Shown: positions 10,999 through 22,375 of the stretch, in pieces
Layout of the letters: each line of letters starts with the position of its first letter
Position numbering within the stretch: position 1 is the first letter of the stretch
Assembly: GCF_024497955.1 (NCBI RefSeq)
Contig: NZ_JANHKP010000003.1
Coordinates: 248,001-312,000 of the forward strand
DNA: 64,000 nucleotides
Reading direction: 5' to 3'
DNA from: Streptomyces sp. C10-9-1
Lineage (GTDB): Bacteria; Actinomycetota; Actinomycetes; Streptomycetales; Streptomycetaceae
Position numbers and translations under genes: made by a program
Notes under the pieces: generated by a model
What the model was told of the DNA's origin: nothing
The model's input: only the letters and a program-made list of their open reading frames with translations
Database searches by the model: none

Positions 10999-11499
10999 TC
11001 ACCGCTCCATGATCCGCATCTCGAACCACGTGGTCTTCCCGCGCGGCAGCAGGTCGACCCCCCAGCGGTCGGAGAGGGTGTCCACGAGGAACAGCCCGCG
11101 CCCGCTGGTGTCCATCTCCTGGACGGGCATCAGGCAGGGCAGCCCCCGCGAGGGGTCCCGCACCTCGATCCTGATCCAGCCACGGCGACGGACCATCCGC
11201 AGACCGAAGACGCGGGCGCCGGTGTGGCGCACCGCGTTGCCGACGAGTTCGGAGACCAGCAGGACGGCGTGCTCGCAGGTCTGGGCCGGCAGCGCCCAGC
11301 GCAGCACCACCCCCGAGGTCAGCCTGCGGGCCACACCCGCGGACTCGGGGCGGGACGGCAGGCGCACCTCGCCGTCCGCCGGGCTCCCGTACAACTCCAG
11401 AGCCTTCAGCGCCTGTTCGTCGTCCACGGCCGGAACCCACCGCGCTGCGGTCGCGCCCGCGCGCTGCCGTGGCTGTCCCGTACCCTCCAGGCCCGCCAT
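10999..11499 (-). CDS. ATP-binding regulatory protein, anti-sigma-factor kinase type (HATPase_c_2)
   Basis: About 166 residues, cytoplasmic. A single GHKL ATPase domain of the SpoIIAB/RsbW kind: N-box VSELVGNAVRHTGA, then a degenerate G1 region (RIEVRDPSRGLP) and the G2-like DTSGRGLFLVDTLSDRWG, with a WFEM ending typical of these Streptomyces proteins. Such proteins bind sigma factors or anti-sigma antagonists and may phosphorylate the latter; the partner is not visible here, as no anti-anti-sigma gene is adjacent. ATG at 11499 is chosen because it follows GGAG and is where similarity begins; the frame is open to 11718 but that extension is Arg/Pro-rich noise. Confidence 0.8.
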   Translation of the reverse strand: MAGLEGTGQPRQRAGATAARWVPAVDDEQALKALELYGSPADGEVRLPSRPESAGVARRLTSGVVLRWALPAQTCEHAVLLVSELVGNAVRHTGARVFGLRMVRRRGWIRIEVRDPSRGLPCLMPVQEMDTSGRGLFLVDTLSDRWGVDLLPRGKTTWFEMRIMER

Positions 11500-11698
11500 G
11501 GCTCCATGATGGCCGCTCCGCCGTGGACCCGAGAGCCTTCTACCGGAACGCGCCCCCCTTTGACTCAATCCGGAACCCGCCACGGCATATGACGGACGCG
11601 TGGGATGTTCCCGGGCAACCGGCCGGACCTGCGAGGGCACCGCCCCCGGCCGGATGCGCCCCCGAGCGGGGCGGCCGGAAGGAGTCGGGCCACCCGCA

Positions 11699-11737
11699 CG
11701 GGCCGCGCAGCCGCGCATCGGGTTGACGCGCGGCCCG
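11699..11737 (-). terminator. Weak hairpin after the enoyl-CoA hydratase gene
   Basis: 10-bp inverted repeat (CGGGCCGCGC at 11699-11708 with GCGCGGCCCG at 11728-11737), loop 19 nt, 24 bp after the stop. The remaining gap 11500-11698 should hold the promoter of the next gene. Confidence 0.45.
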
Positions 11738-11760
11738 GGCGGGCGGCAACCGCCACCGCC

Positions 11761-12528
11761 TCAGAGGAACTCGGCCTTCCCCGGCCCCTCCTCCACGAAG
11801 CTGCGCATCCCGCGCTCACGGTCCTCGGTCGCGAACAGCCCCGCGAACCAGTTCCGCTCGACGGCGAGACCCGTCTCGATGTCCGTCTCCAGTCCGGCGT
11901 CGACGGCCTCCTTGGCCGCGCGCAGCGCCAGCGCGGGGCCCTTGGCGAGCCGCCCGGCCCAGGTACGGGCCTGCTCGTAGACCTCCGCGGCGGGGACCAC
12001 CCGGTCGACCAGCCCCAGGGAGAGTGCCTCCTCCGCCTTCACCATGCGGCCGGTGAAGATGAGGTCCTTGGCCCGGGAGGCGCCGATGAGGCGGGACAGC
12101 CGCTGGGTGCCGCCGGCGCCGGGGATCAGGCCGAGGAGGATCTCCGGCTGCCCCAGCTTGGCGTTGTCCGCCGCGATGCGGTAGTCGGCGCAGAGCGCGA
12201 GCTCGCACCCGCCGCCGAGCGCGTAGCCGGTGACCGCCGCGACGACGGGCTTGGGGATGCGCGCGACGGCGGTGAAGGACTCCTGGAGGGCGCGGGAGCG
12301 CAGCACCATGGCGGTGTGGTCCATCGCCTGCATCTCCTTGATGTCCGCCCCGGCCGCGAACACCTTCTCCCCGCCGTAGAGGATGACGGCCCGCACGTCC
12401 TCGCGGCGGGTCGCCTCCTCGGCGAGCTCGCGCAGCCGGTCCTGCACGGCCACGTCGAGGGCGTTCATCGGGGGGCGGTCCAGGCGGATGGTGCCGACGC
12501 CTTCGGAGACTTCGAGGGAAACAGTCAT
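11761..12528 (-). CDS. Enoyl-CoA hydratase/isomerase family protein
   Basis: Crotonase-fold enzyme, 255 residues, probably hydrating trans-2-enoyl-CoA in fatty-acid or related acyl-CoA degradation. The oxyanion-hole strand is FAAGADIKEM (about 58-66). The two acidic catalytic residues of true hydratases are both present: E109 in GYALGGGCELAL and E129 in GQPEILLGLIPG. RLSRLIGASRAKDLIFTGR and AEEALSLGLVDRVV are further family landmarks. It stands alone on the minus strand between the anti-sigma-type gene and the L,D-transpeptidases, with terminators on both sides, so it is likely monocistronic. Acyl-chain specificity cannot be told. Confidence 0.92.
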   Translation of the reverse strand: MTVSLEVSEGVGTIRLDRPPMNALDVAVQDRLRELAEEATRREDVRAVILYGGEKVFAAGADIKEMQAMDHTAMVLRSRALQESFTAVARIPKPVVAAVTGYALGGGCELALCADYRIAADNAKLGQPEILLGLIPGAGGTQRLSRLIGASRAKDLIFTGRMVKAEEALSLGLVDRVVPAAEVYEQARTWAGRLAKGPALALRAAKEAVDAGLETDIETGLAVERNWFAGLFATEDRERGMRSFVEEGPGKAEFL

Positions 12529-12555
12529 GGCCCGAGGTTAGCCCTCGTTAACGCG

Positions 12556-12594
12556 GCGGGGCCCGGTGCCGTTGCTCACAGCACCGGGCCCCGC
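12556..12594 (-). terminator. Hairpin terminator after the first L,D-transpeptidase gene
   Basis: Perfect 14-bp stem (12556-12569 with 12581-12594), 11-nt loop, 22 bp past the stop codon. Confidence 0.75.
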
Positions 12595-12616
12595 CCCGCC
12601 GTCCGGCCGTCCGCGG

Positions 12617-13867
12617 TCAGGCGATCCACTCCGCCCAGGGCATGTTCCAGCCGTTCAGCCCGTTGTCGGGCGCGATCTGCTTGTCCTTCGAGTTCTTCAC
12701 GACGACGACGTCCCCGATGATCGAGTTGTCGAAGAACCACGCCGACGGCATGTCCTTGTCGTAGCCGCCGCGCACGTCCCGGAGGCCGACGCAGCCGTGG
12801 GAGACGTTGGCCGAGCCGAAGGTGCCCGCCGAGGCCCAGTAGTTGCCGTGCACGAAGGTGCCGGAGGTGGACAGGCGCATCGCGTGCGGCACGTCCTTGA
12901 TGTCGTACTCGCCGCCGAAGCCCACGGTGGCGCCGTTCATCCGGGTCACCTCGTACTTCTCGCTGATCACCATCTGCCCGTTGTAGGTGGTGGTCGACGG
13001 GGCGCCCGCGGTGATCGGGAGGGTCTTGAGCTCCTTGCCGTCCCGGACGACCGTCATGGTGTGGGCGCTCGCGTCGACGGTGGACACCTGGGAGCGGCCG
13101 ATGGTGAAGCTGAAGGACTTGGCCTGCTTGCCGTAGACCCCGGGCCGCCCCTCGACGCCGTCGAGGTTGAGCCGCACGGTGACCTTGGTGCCGGCCGCCC
13201 AGTACTTCTCGGGGCGGAAGTCGAGGCGGTCGTTGCCGAACCAGTGGCCCTCGATCGGCACCGCCGGGTCGGCGGTGACGGTGATGGCCTTCTCCACCGC
13301 CTCCGGCTCGGTGATCCCGCGGGTGAAGTTGAGGGAGACGGGCATGCCGACGCCGACGGTCGAGCCGTCCTCCGGCGTGTAGTGGCCGATGAAGGTGTTC
13401 TGGGGGACCAGGGTGGTGAACACGGTGTCCTTGGCCGACTCCCGGCCCTGGGCGTCCTTCGCGACCGCGTGCACCTTGTACCGGGTCGATGCGGCGAGGT
13501 GGTGCAGCGGCGTCCAGGAGGCGCCGTCCTCGGCGATCCTGCCGTCGACCGTGGTGCCCTTGTCGTCCTGCACGGTGACCGCGGTCAGCCTGCCCTTGCC
13601 GGCCGTCACCTTCAGCGCCCCCGTCGTCGCCACCGCCTCGGCGCCGTCCTTGGGGGCGATCGTCACCACGGCCTCGGAGGGCCCGTCCGCGACGGCCGTC
13701 GCGCCGGGCCTGTCGTCCGCCGCGTCCGCCGTGCCGCCCTTGCCGCCCCCGCATCCGGTGAGCACCAGCACCGCGCCGAGCGCCAGTGCCGTCAGACGGG
13801 CGGCCGCCCGCCCGCGTCCTTCCCGTCCGGCTCTGCCCGATGCCCCCGATACCGGCTGCCCGTTCAC
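12617..13867 (-). CDS. L,D-transpeptidase lipoprotein (Ig-like + YkuD domains), copy 1
   Basis: Extracytoplasmic peptidoglycan cross-linking enzyme forming 3-3 (mDap-mDap) bonds. 416 residues. The lipobox LVLTGC puts the lipidated cysteine at 39. An Ala/Gly-rich linker follows, then two Ig-like domains (about 60-245; PKDGAEAVATTGALKVTAGK, TVGVGMPVSLNFTRGITEPE) and the YkuD catalytic domain (about 245-380) with HGNYWASAGTFGSANVSHGC. The nucleophile is C359, with the conserved His just before and Gly-Leu-Arg after. Domain order matches mycobacterial LdtMt2-type enzymes. An upstream paralogue lies on the same strand 260 bp away, so the two are probably separately expressed duplicates. Confidence 0.93.
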   Translation of the reverse strand: MNGQPVSGASGRAGREGRGRAAARLTALALGAVLVLTGCGGGKGGTADAADDRPGATAVADGPSEAVVTIAPKDGAEAVATTGALKVTAGKGRLTAVTVQDDKGTTVDGRIAEDGASWTPLHHLAASTRYKVHAVAKDAQGRESAKDTVFTTLVPQNTFIGHYTPEDGSTVGVGMPVSLNFTRGITEPEAVEKAITVTADPAVPIEGHWFGNDRLDFRPEKYWAAGTKVTVRLNLDGVEGRPGVYGKQAKSFSFTIGRSQVSTVDASAHTMTVVRDGKELKTLPITAGAPSTTTYNGQMVISEKYEVTRMNGATVGFGGEYDIKDVPHAMRLSTSGTFVHGNYWASAGTFGSANVSHGCVGLRDVRGGYDKDMPSAWFFDNSIIGDVVVVKNSKDKQIAPDNGLNGWNMPWAEWIA

Positions 13868-14127
13868 TCGCGTCTCCCCTCGCAGCGGACCGGCGTCACC
13901 CGGCCCGCGCCCCCGCGCCCCTCACGTGCGCACGGAACTCAGAAAATCACACGGAAGGTCATGGGACGTCCTCCCGGATGTCACCGTTCGGTCCCAACCT
14001 GTCCTCCCGGTCAGGCAGGGAAACGCCTGGCCGGGTCGGGTGCGGGGGCGGCGGCACGAGGGGGGCCCGGGCGCGGAGGGAAGGGGGCGGACTCCGGGAC
14101 GGGCGGGGCGGCCCCCGAGCCGGGGCG

Positions 14128-15351
14128 TCAGCCGAGGGCGGAGCCCTCCTTCCACTCCCGCCAGCCGAGGTTCCACCCGCTGAGGCCGTTGTCCGGGGAG
14201 ACCGTGCGGTCGTCGGAGCGCACGACCTCGACGACGTCCCCGACCAGCGTCCGGTCGAAGAACCAGCCCGCCGGCGACTCGCTGCTGCCGCCCTTGTCGT
14301 CGCGCAGCCCCACACAGCCGTGGGAGACGTTCGCGGCGCCGAACGCCTCCGTCTCGGCCCAGTAGTTGCCGTGCAGGAAGGTCCCCGAGGTGGTCAGCCG
14401 GACGGCGTGCGGCACGTCCTTGATGTCGTACTCGCTGCGGCCGTCCTCGGTGGTGAAGCCGACGGTCGCGCCGTTCATCCGGGTCACCTCGTACATCTCG
14501 GAGACGACCATCCTGCCGTTGTACGTGGGCGTCTCGTCCGCGCCCGCCGTGATCGGGAGCGTCGCCAGCGTCTCGCCGTCGCGGACCACGCGCATGGTGT
14601 GCTCCCGGGCGTCGACCGTGGACACCTGGGAGCGCCCCACGGTGAAGGTGACCGTCCGGTCCTGGACCCCGCGCACGCCCGGCGCCGCGGCGACGCCCCG
14701 CAACCGCATCTCGACGGTGACACGGGTCCCGGGCTTCCAGTAGCGCTCGGGCCGGAAGTCCAGCCGGTCCCCGCCGAACCAGTGCCCGGCGACCTCCACG
14801 TGCGGCACGGACGTGACCCGGATGGCCCGCTCGACCGCCGCCCGGTCGGCGATCTCCCGGTTGAAGGTGAAGGACACGATCATGCCGGTGCCGACGGTGG
14901 CCCGGTTCTCCGGCACGAAGTAGCCGATGAAGCGGTCCCGGGGGACCGCGGTGGTGAAGGTGGTGTGCCGGGCGACGCGCCGCCCCTGCGCGTCCCGGGC
15001 CACCGCGTCGACGCTGTACTTGGCCTCCGCGCTGAGTCGCGTGCCCTCGGACGGGGACCAGCTCAGGCCGTCCCCGGAGATCCTGCCCGGCACGCCGGCG
15101 CGGCCCTCGGACTCGATCCGGGTGACCCTCACCTGCTCCAGCCGCCCGGCGTCCAGTTCCACCCGCAGCGGCCCGTCCGGGGACACCCCCGTCGCGCCGT
15201 CCCGGGGCATCACCTGGATCGCCTCGTCCGGCCGGCCCTTGCCGCCACCCTCCGCGGGTCCCCCCGTGCACGCGGTGAGCCCCGCGAACAGCCCCGCTCC
15301 CGCCACTGCCAGCCCCGCGTGCCGTGCCGCCCGCTTCAGTAGGTCTCTCAC
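14128..15351 (-). CDS. L,D-transpeptidase lipoprotein (Ig-like + YkuD domains), copy 2
   Basis: 407 residues from GTG at 15351, chosen because a signal sequence follows directly and GGCGGGGAC precedes it; the frame runs on to 15672 without resembling protein. Signal: basic start, AGLAVAGAGLFAG, lipobox LTAC with Cys at residue 28. Ig-like domains (PRDGATGVSPDGPLRVELDA; TVGTGMIVSFTFNREI) and a YkuD domain with HGNYWAETEAFGAANVSHGC, the same active-site layout as copy 1. The two proteins align along their whole length, so they arose by tandem duplication. It is divergent from glgX, with about 240 bp between starts serving as promoters for both. Likely roles are 3-3 cross-linking or stress/spore wall remodelling (inference). 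Confidence 0.92.
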   Translation of the reverse strand: MRDLLKRAARHAGLAVAGAGLFAGLTACTGGPAEGGGKGRPDEAIQVMPRDGATGVSPDGPLRVELDAGRLEQVRVTRIESEGRAGVPGRISGDGLSWSPSEGTRLSAEAKYSVDAVARDAQGRRVARHTTFTTAVPRDRFIGYFVPENRATVGTGMIVSFTFNREIADRAAVERAIRVTSVPHVEVAGHWFGGDRLDFRPERYWKPGTRVTVEMRLRGVAAAPGVRGVQDRTVTFTVGRSQVSTVDAREHTMRVVRDGETLATLPITAGADETPTYNGRMVVSEMYEVTRMNGATVGFTTEDGRSEYDIKDVPHAVRLTTSGTFLHGNYWAETEAFGAANVSHGCVGLRDDKGGSSESPAGWFFDRTLVGDVVEVVRSDDRTVSPDNGLSGWNLGWREWKEGSALG

Positions 15352-15589
15352 GTCCCCGCCAACGACGCTCCCCCGTCCCGGGCAACGTCGCACGCGTCCG
15401 ATGGGGGGACGCCGGGACCCGGGTGCGGTCGGGGCGATGTTGGGAGGCGGGCCGGGCGGGCAGACATGGACTCGGGAGCGACGCGCGGCGCGCGGCCGGG
15501 ACGCCGTGCACCGGCGTCCGGGCGCGGCCCGGCGTCCGGACGGCGTCGCCTCTCGGGTCAGGGCCCGACGAGCCGCAGGAGGCGGACAG

Positions 15590-17923
<2,334 letters not shown>

Positions 17924-18031
17924 GGGCGACCGGGGCCCGCGGCGCACCCGTGCGCCGAGGCCGGCGGCGCCCCTCGCCCGGCGGCGAAATTCGGATGAGC
18001 CCGTCAGTGGCGAACCGTACTCTCGGTCCTG

Positions 18032-19930
18032 ATGCCCACTACTGCCCCAGCCTCCCAGGACCGGTCCGCCGTGCGCTCGCTGCTGCGGCTGTGGCCCTAC
18101 GTACGGCCGGTGCGCGTCCGGCTGTTCAGCGCCGCCTTCGTGGCGGTCGTCGCCTCCTGCCTCAGCCTCGTCATCCCCCTGGTGCTCAAGTGGATGGTGG
18201 ACGGGCCCGTGGCGGACCGCGACCCGGGCGGGGTGTGGCTCGGTGCGCTCGCCCTGCTGCTGCTCGGCATCGCCGAGGCGGTGCTGTTCGGCTTCCGGCG
18301 GTGGCTGGTGGCGCGGCCCCTGGCCGGCGTGGAGGCGGCCATGCGGGCGGACCTGTTCCGCCACCTCCAGCGGCTGCCCGTCGCCTTCCACGACCGGTGG
18401 GCCTCGGGCCAGCTGCTCTCGCGCGGCACCACCGACCTGATGCTGCTGCGGATGTTCCTGGCGTTCCCGCTGACCTTCCTGCTCGTCAACGGCACCACCC
18501 TCCTGGTCGGCTTCGCCCTCCTGCTCGCCCAGGACTGGACCCTCGGGCTGGTGCTGCTGGCCCCGGTGGTGCCGCTGGTGATCGCCTGCTCGATGTTCGA
18601 GGCCCGCTACTCGGTCGTCGCCCGCAGGTCCCAGGACCAGGTCGGCGACCTGGCCACGGTCGTCGAGGAGAGCGTGCTGGGCATCCGGGTCGTCAAGGGC
18701 TTCGGGCGGCACCGCAGCCAGGCCGAGGCCTTCCGCGGGCTCGCGGCGCGGCTGCGCGGCACCGAGCTGGGCAAGGCGCGCCTGCTGGGCGGGATCTGGG
18801 GGCTCATCACCTTCGTGCCCGAGCTGGCGATCGGCGCGGCCCTGGTGCTCGGCGCGGTGCAGGTGGCCGACGGCGACCTGTCCGCGGGCACGCTGGTGGC
18901 CTTCCTGTCCACGGCCCTGGCGCTGCGCTGGCCGGTGGACTCGATCGGCTTCCTGCTGGCCATGAGCCAGGAGGCGGCGACGGCGGCGGACCGCTACTTC
19001 GAGGTGCTGGACGAGGCCCCCGAGGAGGACGCGCACGCGGGCGGCGGGGAGCGGCCGCCCGGCCCCCGGGACGGGCTGCGGTTCTCGGGCGTGGTCTTCC
19101 GCTACCCCGACGCGCCCGAGGGGTCCGCCCCGGTGCTCGACGGCGTGGACCTCCATGTGCGCCCGGGCGAGACGATGGCGCTCGTCGGCGGCACCGGCAG
19201 CGGCAAGACCACGCTCACCGCGCTGGTGCCGCGGCTGTACGACGCGACCGCCGGGCGCATCACGCTCGACGGGCGGGACGTCTCCTCGCTGCCGCGGGAG
19301 CGGCTCCGGGCGGAGGTGGCCATGGCCTTCGAGGAGCCCACGCTCTTCTCCGCCAGCGTCGGCGAGAACGTGCTGATGGGAGCCGCCGAGGCGCCGGGGG
19401 GCCCGGCGGCGCCCCCCGGCGCGGACGCGGGGGCGGCGGACGCGGAGGCCCGCCCGGCGCCGCAGGACGCCCTGCGCCGGGCCCTGGACATCGCCCAGGC
19501 CGGGTTCGTGGACACCCTGCCGCAGGGGGCCGACACCCAGGTGGGCGAGCAGGGCCTGAGCCTGTCCGGGGGCCAGCGCCAGCGGCTCGCCCTGGCCCGG
19601 GCGGTGGTGGGCAGGCCGCGCTTCCTGGTGCTGGACGACCCGCTGTCGGCGCTCGACGTGCACACCGAGGCGCTGGTGGAGTCGGCGCTGCGGCGGGTCC
19701 TGGCGGACACCACGGCGCTGGTCGTGGCGCACCGCCCGTCGACGGTGATGCTGGCCGACCGGGTGGCGCTGCTGTCCGGCGGCCGGATCGCCGCGGTGGG
19801 CACCCACCAGGAACTGCTGCGCACCCACGCCGAGTACGCCTGGCTGATGTCCGGCGCGGACGGCGCCCCGGGAAGACGGCTCACGGGCGCCCCACCGGCG
19901 GCCGAGGACGCGGAGAGGACGGCGCGGTGA
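18032..19930 (+). CDS. ABC exporter half-transporter with degenerate ATP site (subunit A)
   Basis: Membrane ABC exporter, 632 residues: six-helix transmembrane domain (about 20-320) followed by a nucleotide-binding domain. Walker A is GGTGSGKTTL and the signature is canonical LSGGQRQRL, but the Q-loop glutamine is Glu (AFEEPTLFS) and the Walker B catalytic glutamate is Asp (LVLDDPLSALD); the H-loop is VVAHRPST. An Ala/Pro/Gly-rich insert lies between Q-loop and signature. These are hallmarks of the degenerate half of heterodimeric exporters. The next gene starts inside its stop codon (GTGA overlap), so the two are translated together. Substrate unknown (drug, lipid or peptide). Confidence 0.93.
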   Translation: MPTTAPASQDRSAVRSLLRLWPYVRPVRVRLFSAAFVAVVASCLSLVIPLVLKWMVDGPVADRDPGGVWLGALALLLLGIAEAVLFGFRRWLVARPLAGVEAAMRADLFRHLQRLPVAFHDRWASGQLLSRGTTDLMLLRMFLAFPLTFLLVNGTTLLVGFALLLAQDWTLGLVLLAPVVPLVIACSMFEARYSVVARRSQDQVGDLATVVEESVLGIRVVKGFGRHRSQAEAFRGLAARLRGTELGKARLLGGIWGLITFVPELAIGAALVLGAVQVADGDLSAGTLVAFLSTALALRWPVDSIGFLLAMSQEAATAADRYFEVLDEAPEEDAHAGGGERPPGPRDGLRFSGVVFRYPDAPEGSAPVLDGVDLHVRPGETMALVGGTGSGKTTLTALVPRLYDATAGRITLDGRDVSSLPRERLRAEVAMAFEEPTLFSASVGENVLMGAAEAPGGPAAPPGADAGAADAEARPAPQDALRRALDIAQAGFVDTLPQGADTQVGEQGLSLSGGQRQRLALARAVVGRPRFLVLDDPLSALDVHTEALVESALRRVLADTTALVVAHRPSTVMLADRVALLSGGRIAAVGTHQELLRTHAEYAWLMSGADGAPGRRLTGAPPAAEDAERTAR

Positions 19931-21888
19931 CCACGCAGCCCCCCATGAAGCAGGCCGGTGACGGGCGGGCGGCCGGGCCGTCCCGACCGGACCCGGCGCC
20001 CGTCGCGGCCGGGACGGCCCCGTCGCCGTCCGCCGAGGGCCCCGCGGGCGGCCCCGGCGGCCGGGTGCCCCCCGCACCCGCGGGACCCGGGGACGGCGAC
20101 CCCTTCGACCGGGACGCCCTGCCCGCCCCGGCCGGGGCGACGGGTGCCCTGCTGCGGTCGCTGCTGGCACCGCACCGGGCCCGGGTGGCGCTCACCGCCC
20201 TGCTCCTGCTGCTCCAGCAGGCCGCCGTGCAGGCGGGTCCGCTCCTGGTGGCCTACGCCATCGACCGCGGGGTCCCCGCCTACCGCGCCGGGGACCTGGG
20301 GCCGCTGGTCGCCGTCGGCGCCGGGTACGCCGTGTGCGCGCTGGCGGGAGGGGTCCTCCAGTACGCGTTCATCCGCTCCTCCGCACGGGTCAACCAGGAC
20401 GCCCTGCTCGACCTGCGCGGCCGGATCTTCCGCCACGCGCAGGCGCTGAGCGTGGACTTCCACGAGCGCTACACCTCGGGGCGGCTGATCTCACGCTCCA
20501 CCACGGACGTGGAGTCGTTGCAGGAGCTGCTGAGCGAGGGCCTTCAGGAGCTGATGGCCGTCGTGCTGTCGTTCGTCTACATCTCGGCCATGCTGCTCTG
20601 GCTGGACCTCGGGCTCGGGTCGGTCGCGGTGGCCTCGTTCGTGCCGCTCTACCTGCTGGTGCGGCTGTACCGGCGCCGCGCGGGGCACGTCTTCGCGAGC
20701 CGGTCCACGGCGATCGCGGCGGTGATCGTGAAGTTCGCCGAGACGATGAACGGCATCCGCCCGGTGCGCGCCTTCCGCCGGGAGCGCGCCAACGACGAGG
20801 CCTTCCGGGTGCTGAACCGCCGCCATGAGCGCAGCAACGGGGACACCCTGCTGGAGATGGCCCGCTATGTGGTCGGCTCCCGCCTGGTCGCCAACACGGC
20901 GGTGGCGGCCATCGTGCTGTGGGGTGCCTGGCGGGTCGCCTCGGGGACGCTCGCGCTCGGGGTGCTGGCGGCCGCCGTCCTGTACCTGCGCAGGCTGTAC
21001 GACCCGATCGACCGGCTGGGGATGTTCCTGAACTCCTACGAGTCGGCAGCCGCCTCCCTGGGGAAGATCGCCGGGCTGCTGGCCCAGCAGCCGTCCGTCC
21101 CCGAGCCGGTGCGGCCGCGCCCGCTGCCCGCGCGGGGCTCCGGCGGGCCGGGGCGCGAGGTGGTCTTCGAGCGGGTGGGCTTCGGCTACCGCACGGGCGG
21201 CGAGGTGCTTCCCCGCTTCGACCTGAGGATCCCGGCCGGGCAGACGGTGGCGGTGGTCGGCTCGACGGGCGCGGGCAAGTCGACGCTGGCCAAGCTGCTG
21301 GCCCGCTTCTACGACCCGAGCGCGGGCCGGGTGCTGCTGGACGGCACGGACCTGCGGGACCTGGCCGTACCGGAGCTGCGCCGCGGCGTGGTGATGGTGA
21401 CCCAGGAGGCCTTCCTGTTCTCGGGGACGGTGGCGGACAACATCGCCCTCGGACGCCCCGACGCCGGGCGCGCGGAGATCGAGCAGGCCGCCAAGGCCAT
21501 CGGCGCGCACGAGTTCATCGCCGCCCTGCCCGAGGGCTACGACACCGACGTGCGCAAGCGGGGCGGGCGGATCTCGGCGGGGCAGCGCCAGCTGGTCGCC
21601 TTCGCCCGGGCGCTGCTCGCCGACCCGGCCGTGCTGATCCTCGACGAGGCCACCAGCTCGCTCGACATCCCCGGCGAACGGGCCGTGCAGCAGGCGATGG
21701 ACACGGTGCTGCGGGGCCGCACCGCCATGGTGATCGCCCACCGGCTCTCCACGGTGGAGGTCGCGGACCGGGTGCTGGTGATGGAGGCCGGGCGCATCGT
21801 GGAGGACGGCCCCCCGGCGGAGCTGATCGCGGGCCCGGGGCGCTTCGCGGGCCTGCACAGCGCGTGGCGGGAGAGCCTCTCGGGCTGA
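19927..21888 (+). CDS. ABC exporter half-transporter, catalytic partner (subunit B)
   Basis: 653 residues from the GTG that overlaps the upstream stop by four bases. A low-complexity Pro/Ala/Gly N-terminus (about 70 residues) is followed by a six-helix transmembrane domain and an NBD with Walker [12 protein letters not shown]-loop [10 protein letters not shown], Walker [13 protein letters not shown] with the catalytic Glu, and H-loop IAHRLST. Its signature motif is altered to ISAGQRQLV. Paired with subunit A, this gives one consensus ATP site (its own Walker motifs with the LSGGQ of A) and one degenerate site (Walker motifs of A with ISAGQ of B), as in TmrAB/BmrCD-type exporters. Longer frames reaching back to 17383 are shadows of upstream genes. 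Confidence 0.93.
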   Translation: MTTQPPMKQAGDGRAAGPSRPDPAPVAAGTAPSPSAEGPAGGPGGRVPPAPAGPGDGDPFDRDALPAPAGATGALLRSLLAPHRARVALTALLLLLQQAAVQAGPLLVAYAIDRGVPAYRAGDLGPLVAVGAGYAVCALAGGVLQYAFIRSSARVNQDALLDLRGRIFRHAQALSVDFHERYTSGRLISRSTTDVESLQELLSEGLQELMAVVLSFVYISAMLLWLDLGLGSVAVASFVPLYLLVRLYRRRAGHVFASRSTAIAAVIVKFAETMNGIRPVRAFRRERANDEAFRVLNRRHERSNGDTLLEMARYVVGSRLVANTAVAAIVLWGAWRVASGTLALGVLAAAVLYLRRLYDPIDRLGMFLNSYESAAASLGKIAGLLAQQPSVPEPVRPRPLPARGSGGPGREVVFERVGFGYRTGGEVLPRFDLRIPAGQTVAVVGSTGAGKSTLAKLLARFYDPSAGRVLLDGTDLRDLAVPELRRGVVMVTQEAFLFSGTVADNIALGRPDAGRAEIEQAAKAIGAHEFIAALPEGYDTDVRKRGGRISAGQRQLVAFARALLADPAVLILDEATSSLDIPGERAVQQAMDTVLRGRTAMVIAHRLSTVEVADRVLVMEAGRIVEDGPPAELIAGPGRFAGLHSAWRESLSG

Positions 21889-22375
21889 GGGCGGTCGCCG
21901 GGGCCCGCGGCCCGCCGGCGCCGGGAGCGGTGCACCGGGCCCCCGGCGGGTCCGCCCGCGGTGCTCCCCGCCCGCCGGGGCCGCCGGGACGGCCCCGCGC
22001 TCCCGGCTCTCCTGACGTCCGCTCAGCGGTGCACCGTGGCCGCTCGGATCCGGCCATGGACGGCTCGGGCACCGCAGGGGTCCAGGGGGTCTCCCCCGCC
22101 TCCCGCGTCACCACCGCACACCGCGTCCACCGTCGCGGAAGCACTCCGGCGAACGCCCGACCACGGGTGTCCGCACGCCGACGAAACGTCCGCTTAACGA
22201 ACCTGGACCATCAACCAGCGGACGAGTTCCGGCCAAGTTGTTGTCGCGCTCCTGACAGGAGTGCGTCACGGCTGCCAGTCTTCCCCCATTCCACGCACGA
22301 CAGCTCCGCACGCCCCACTGCACGCCCGGCCGGCCCACCCAGCCGCCCGGTACCCCCCTCGCAGAAGGAGTTCGC
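21889..22375. promoter_or_regulatory. Intergenic region holding the metalloprotease promoter
   Basis: 487 bp without a gene. The right part holds an 8-bp inverted repeat (CGTCCGCT at 22187-22194 with AGCGGACG at 22218-22225) and a 13-bp palindrome CTCCTGACAGGAG (22250-22262), both plausible operator sites for the exported protease. I see no clean -10/-35 pair. Confidence 0.4.

Noticed and set aside
14927..15589. N-terminal extension of GlgX
   Set aside because: Antisense to the L,D-transpeptidase gene; GTG 15590 with AGGAGG is the obvious start.
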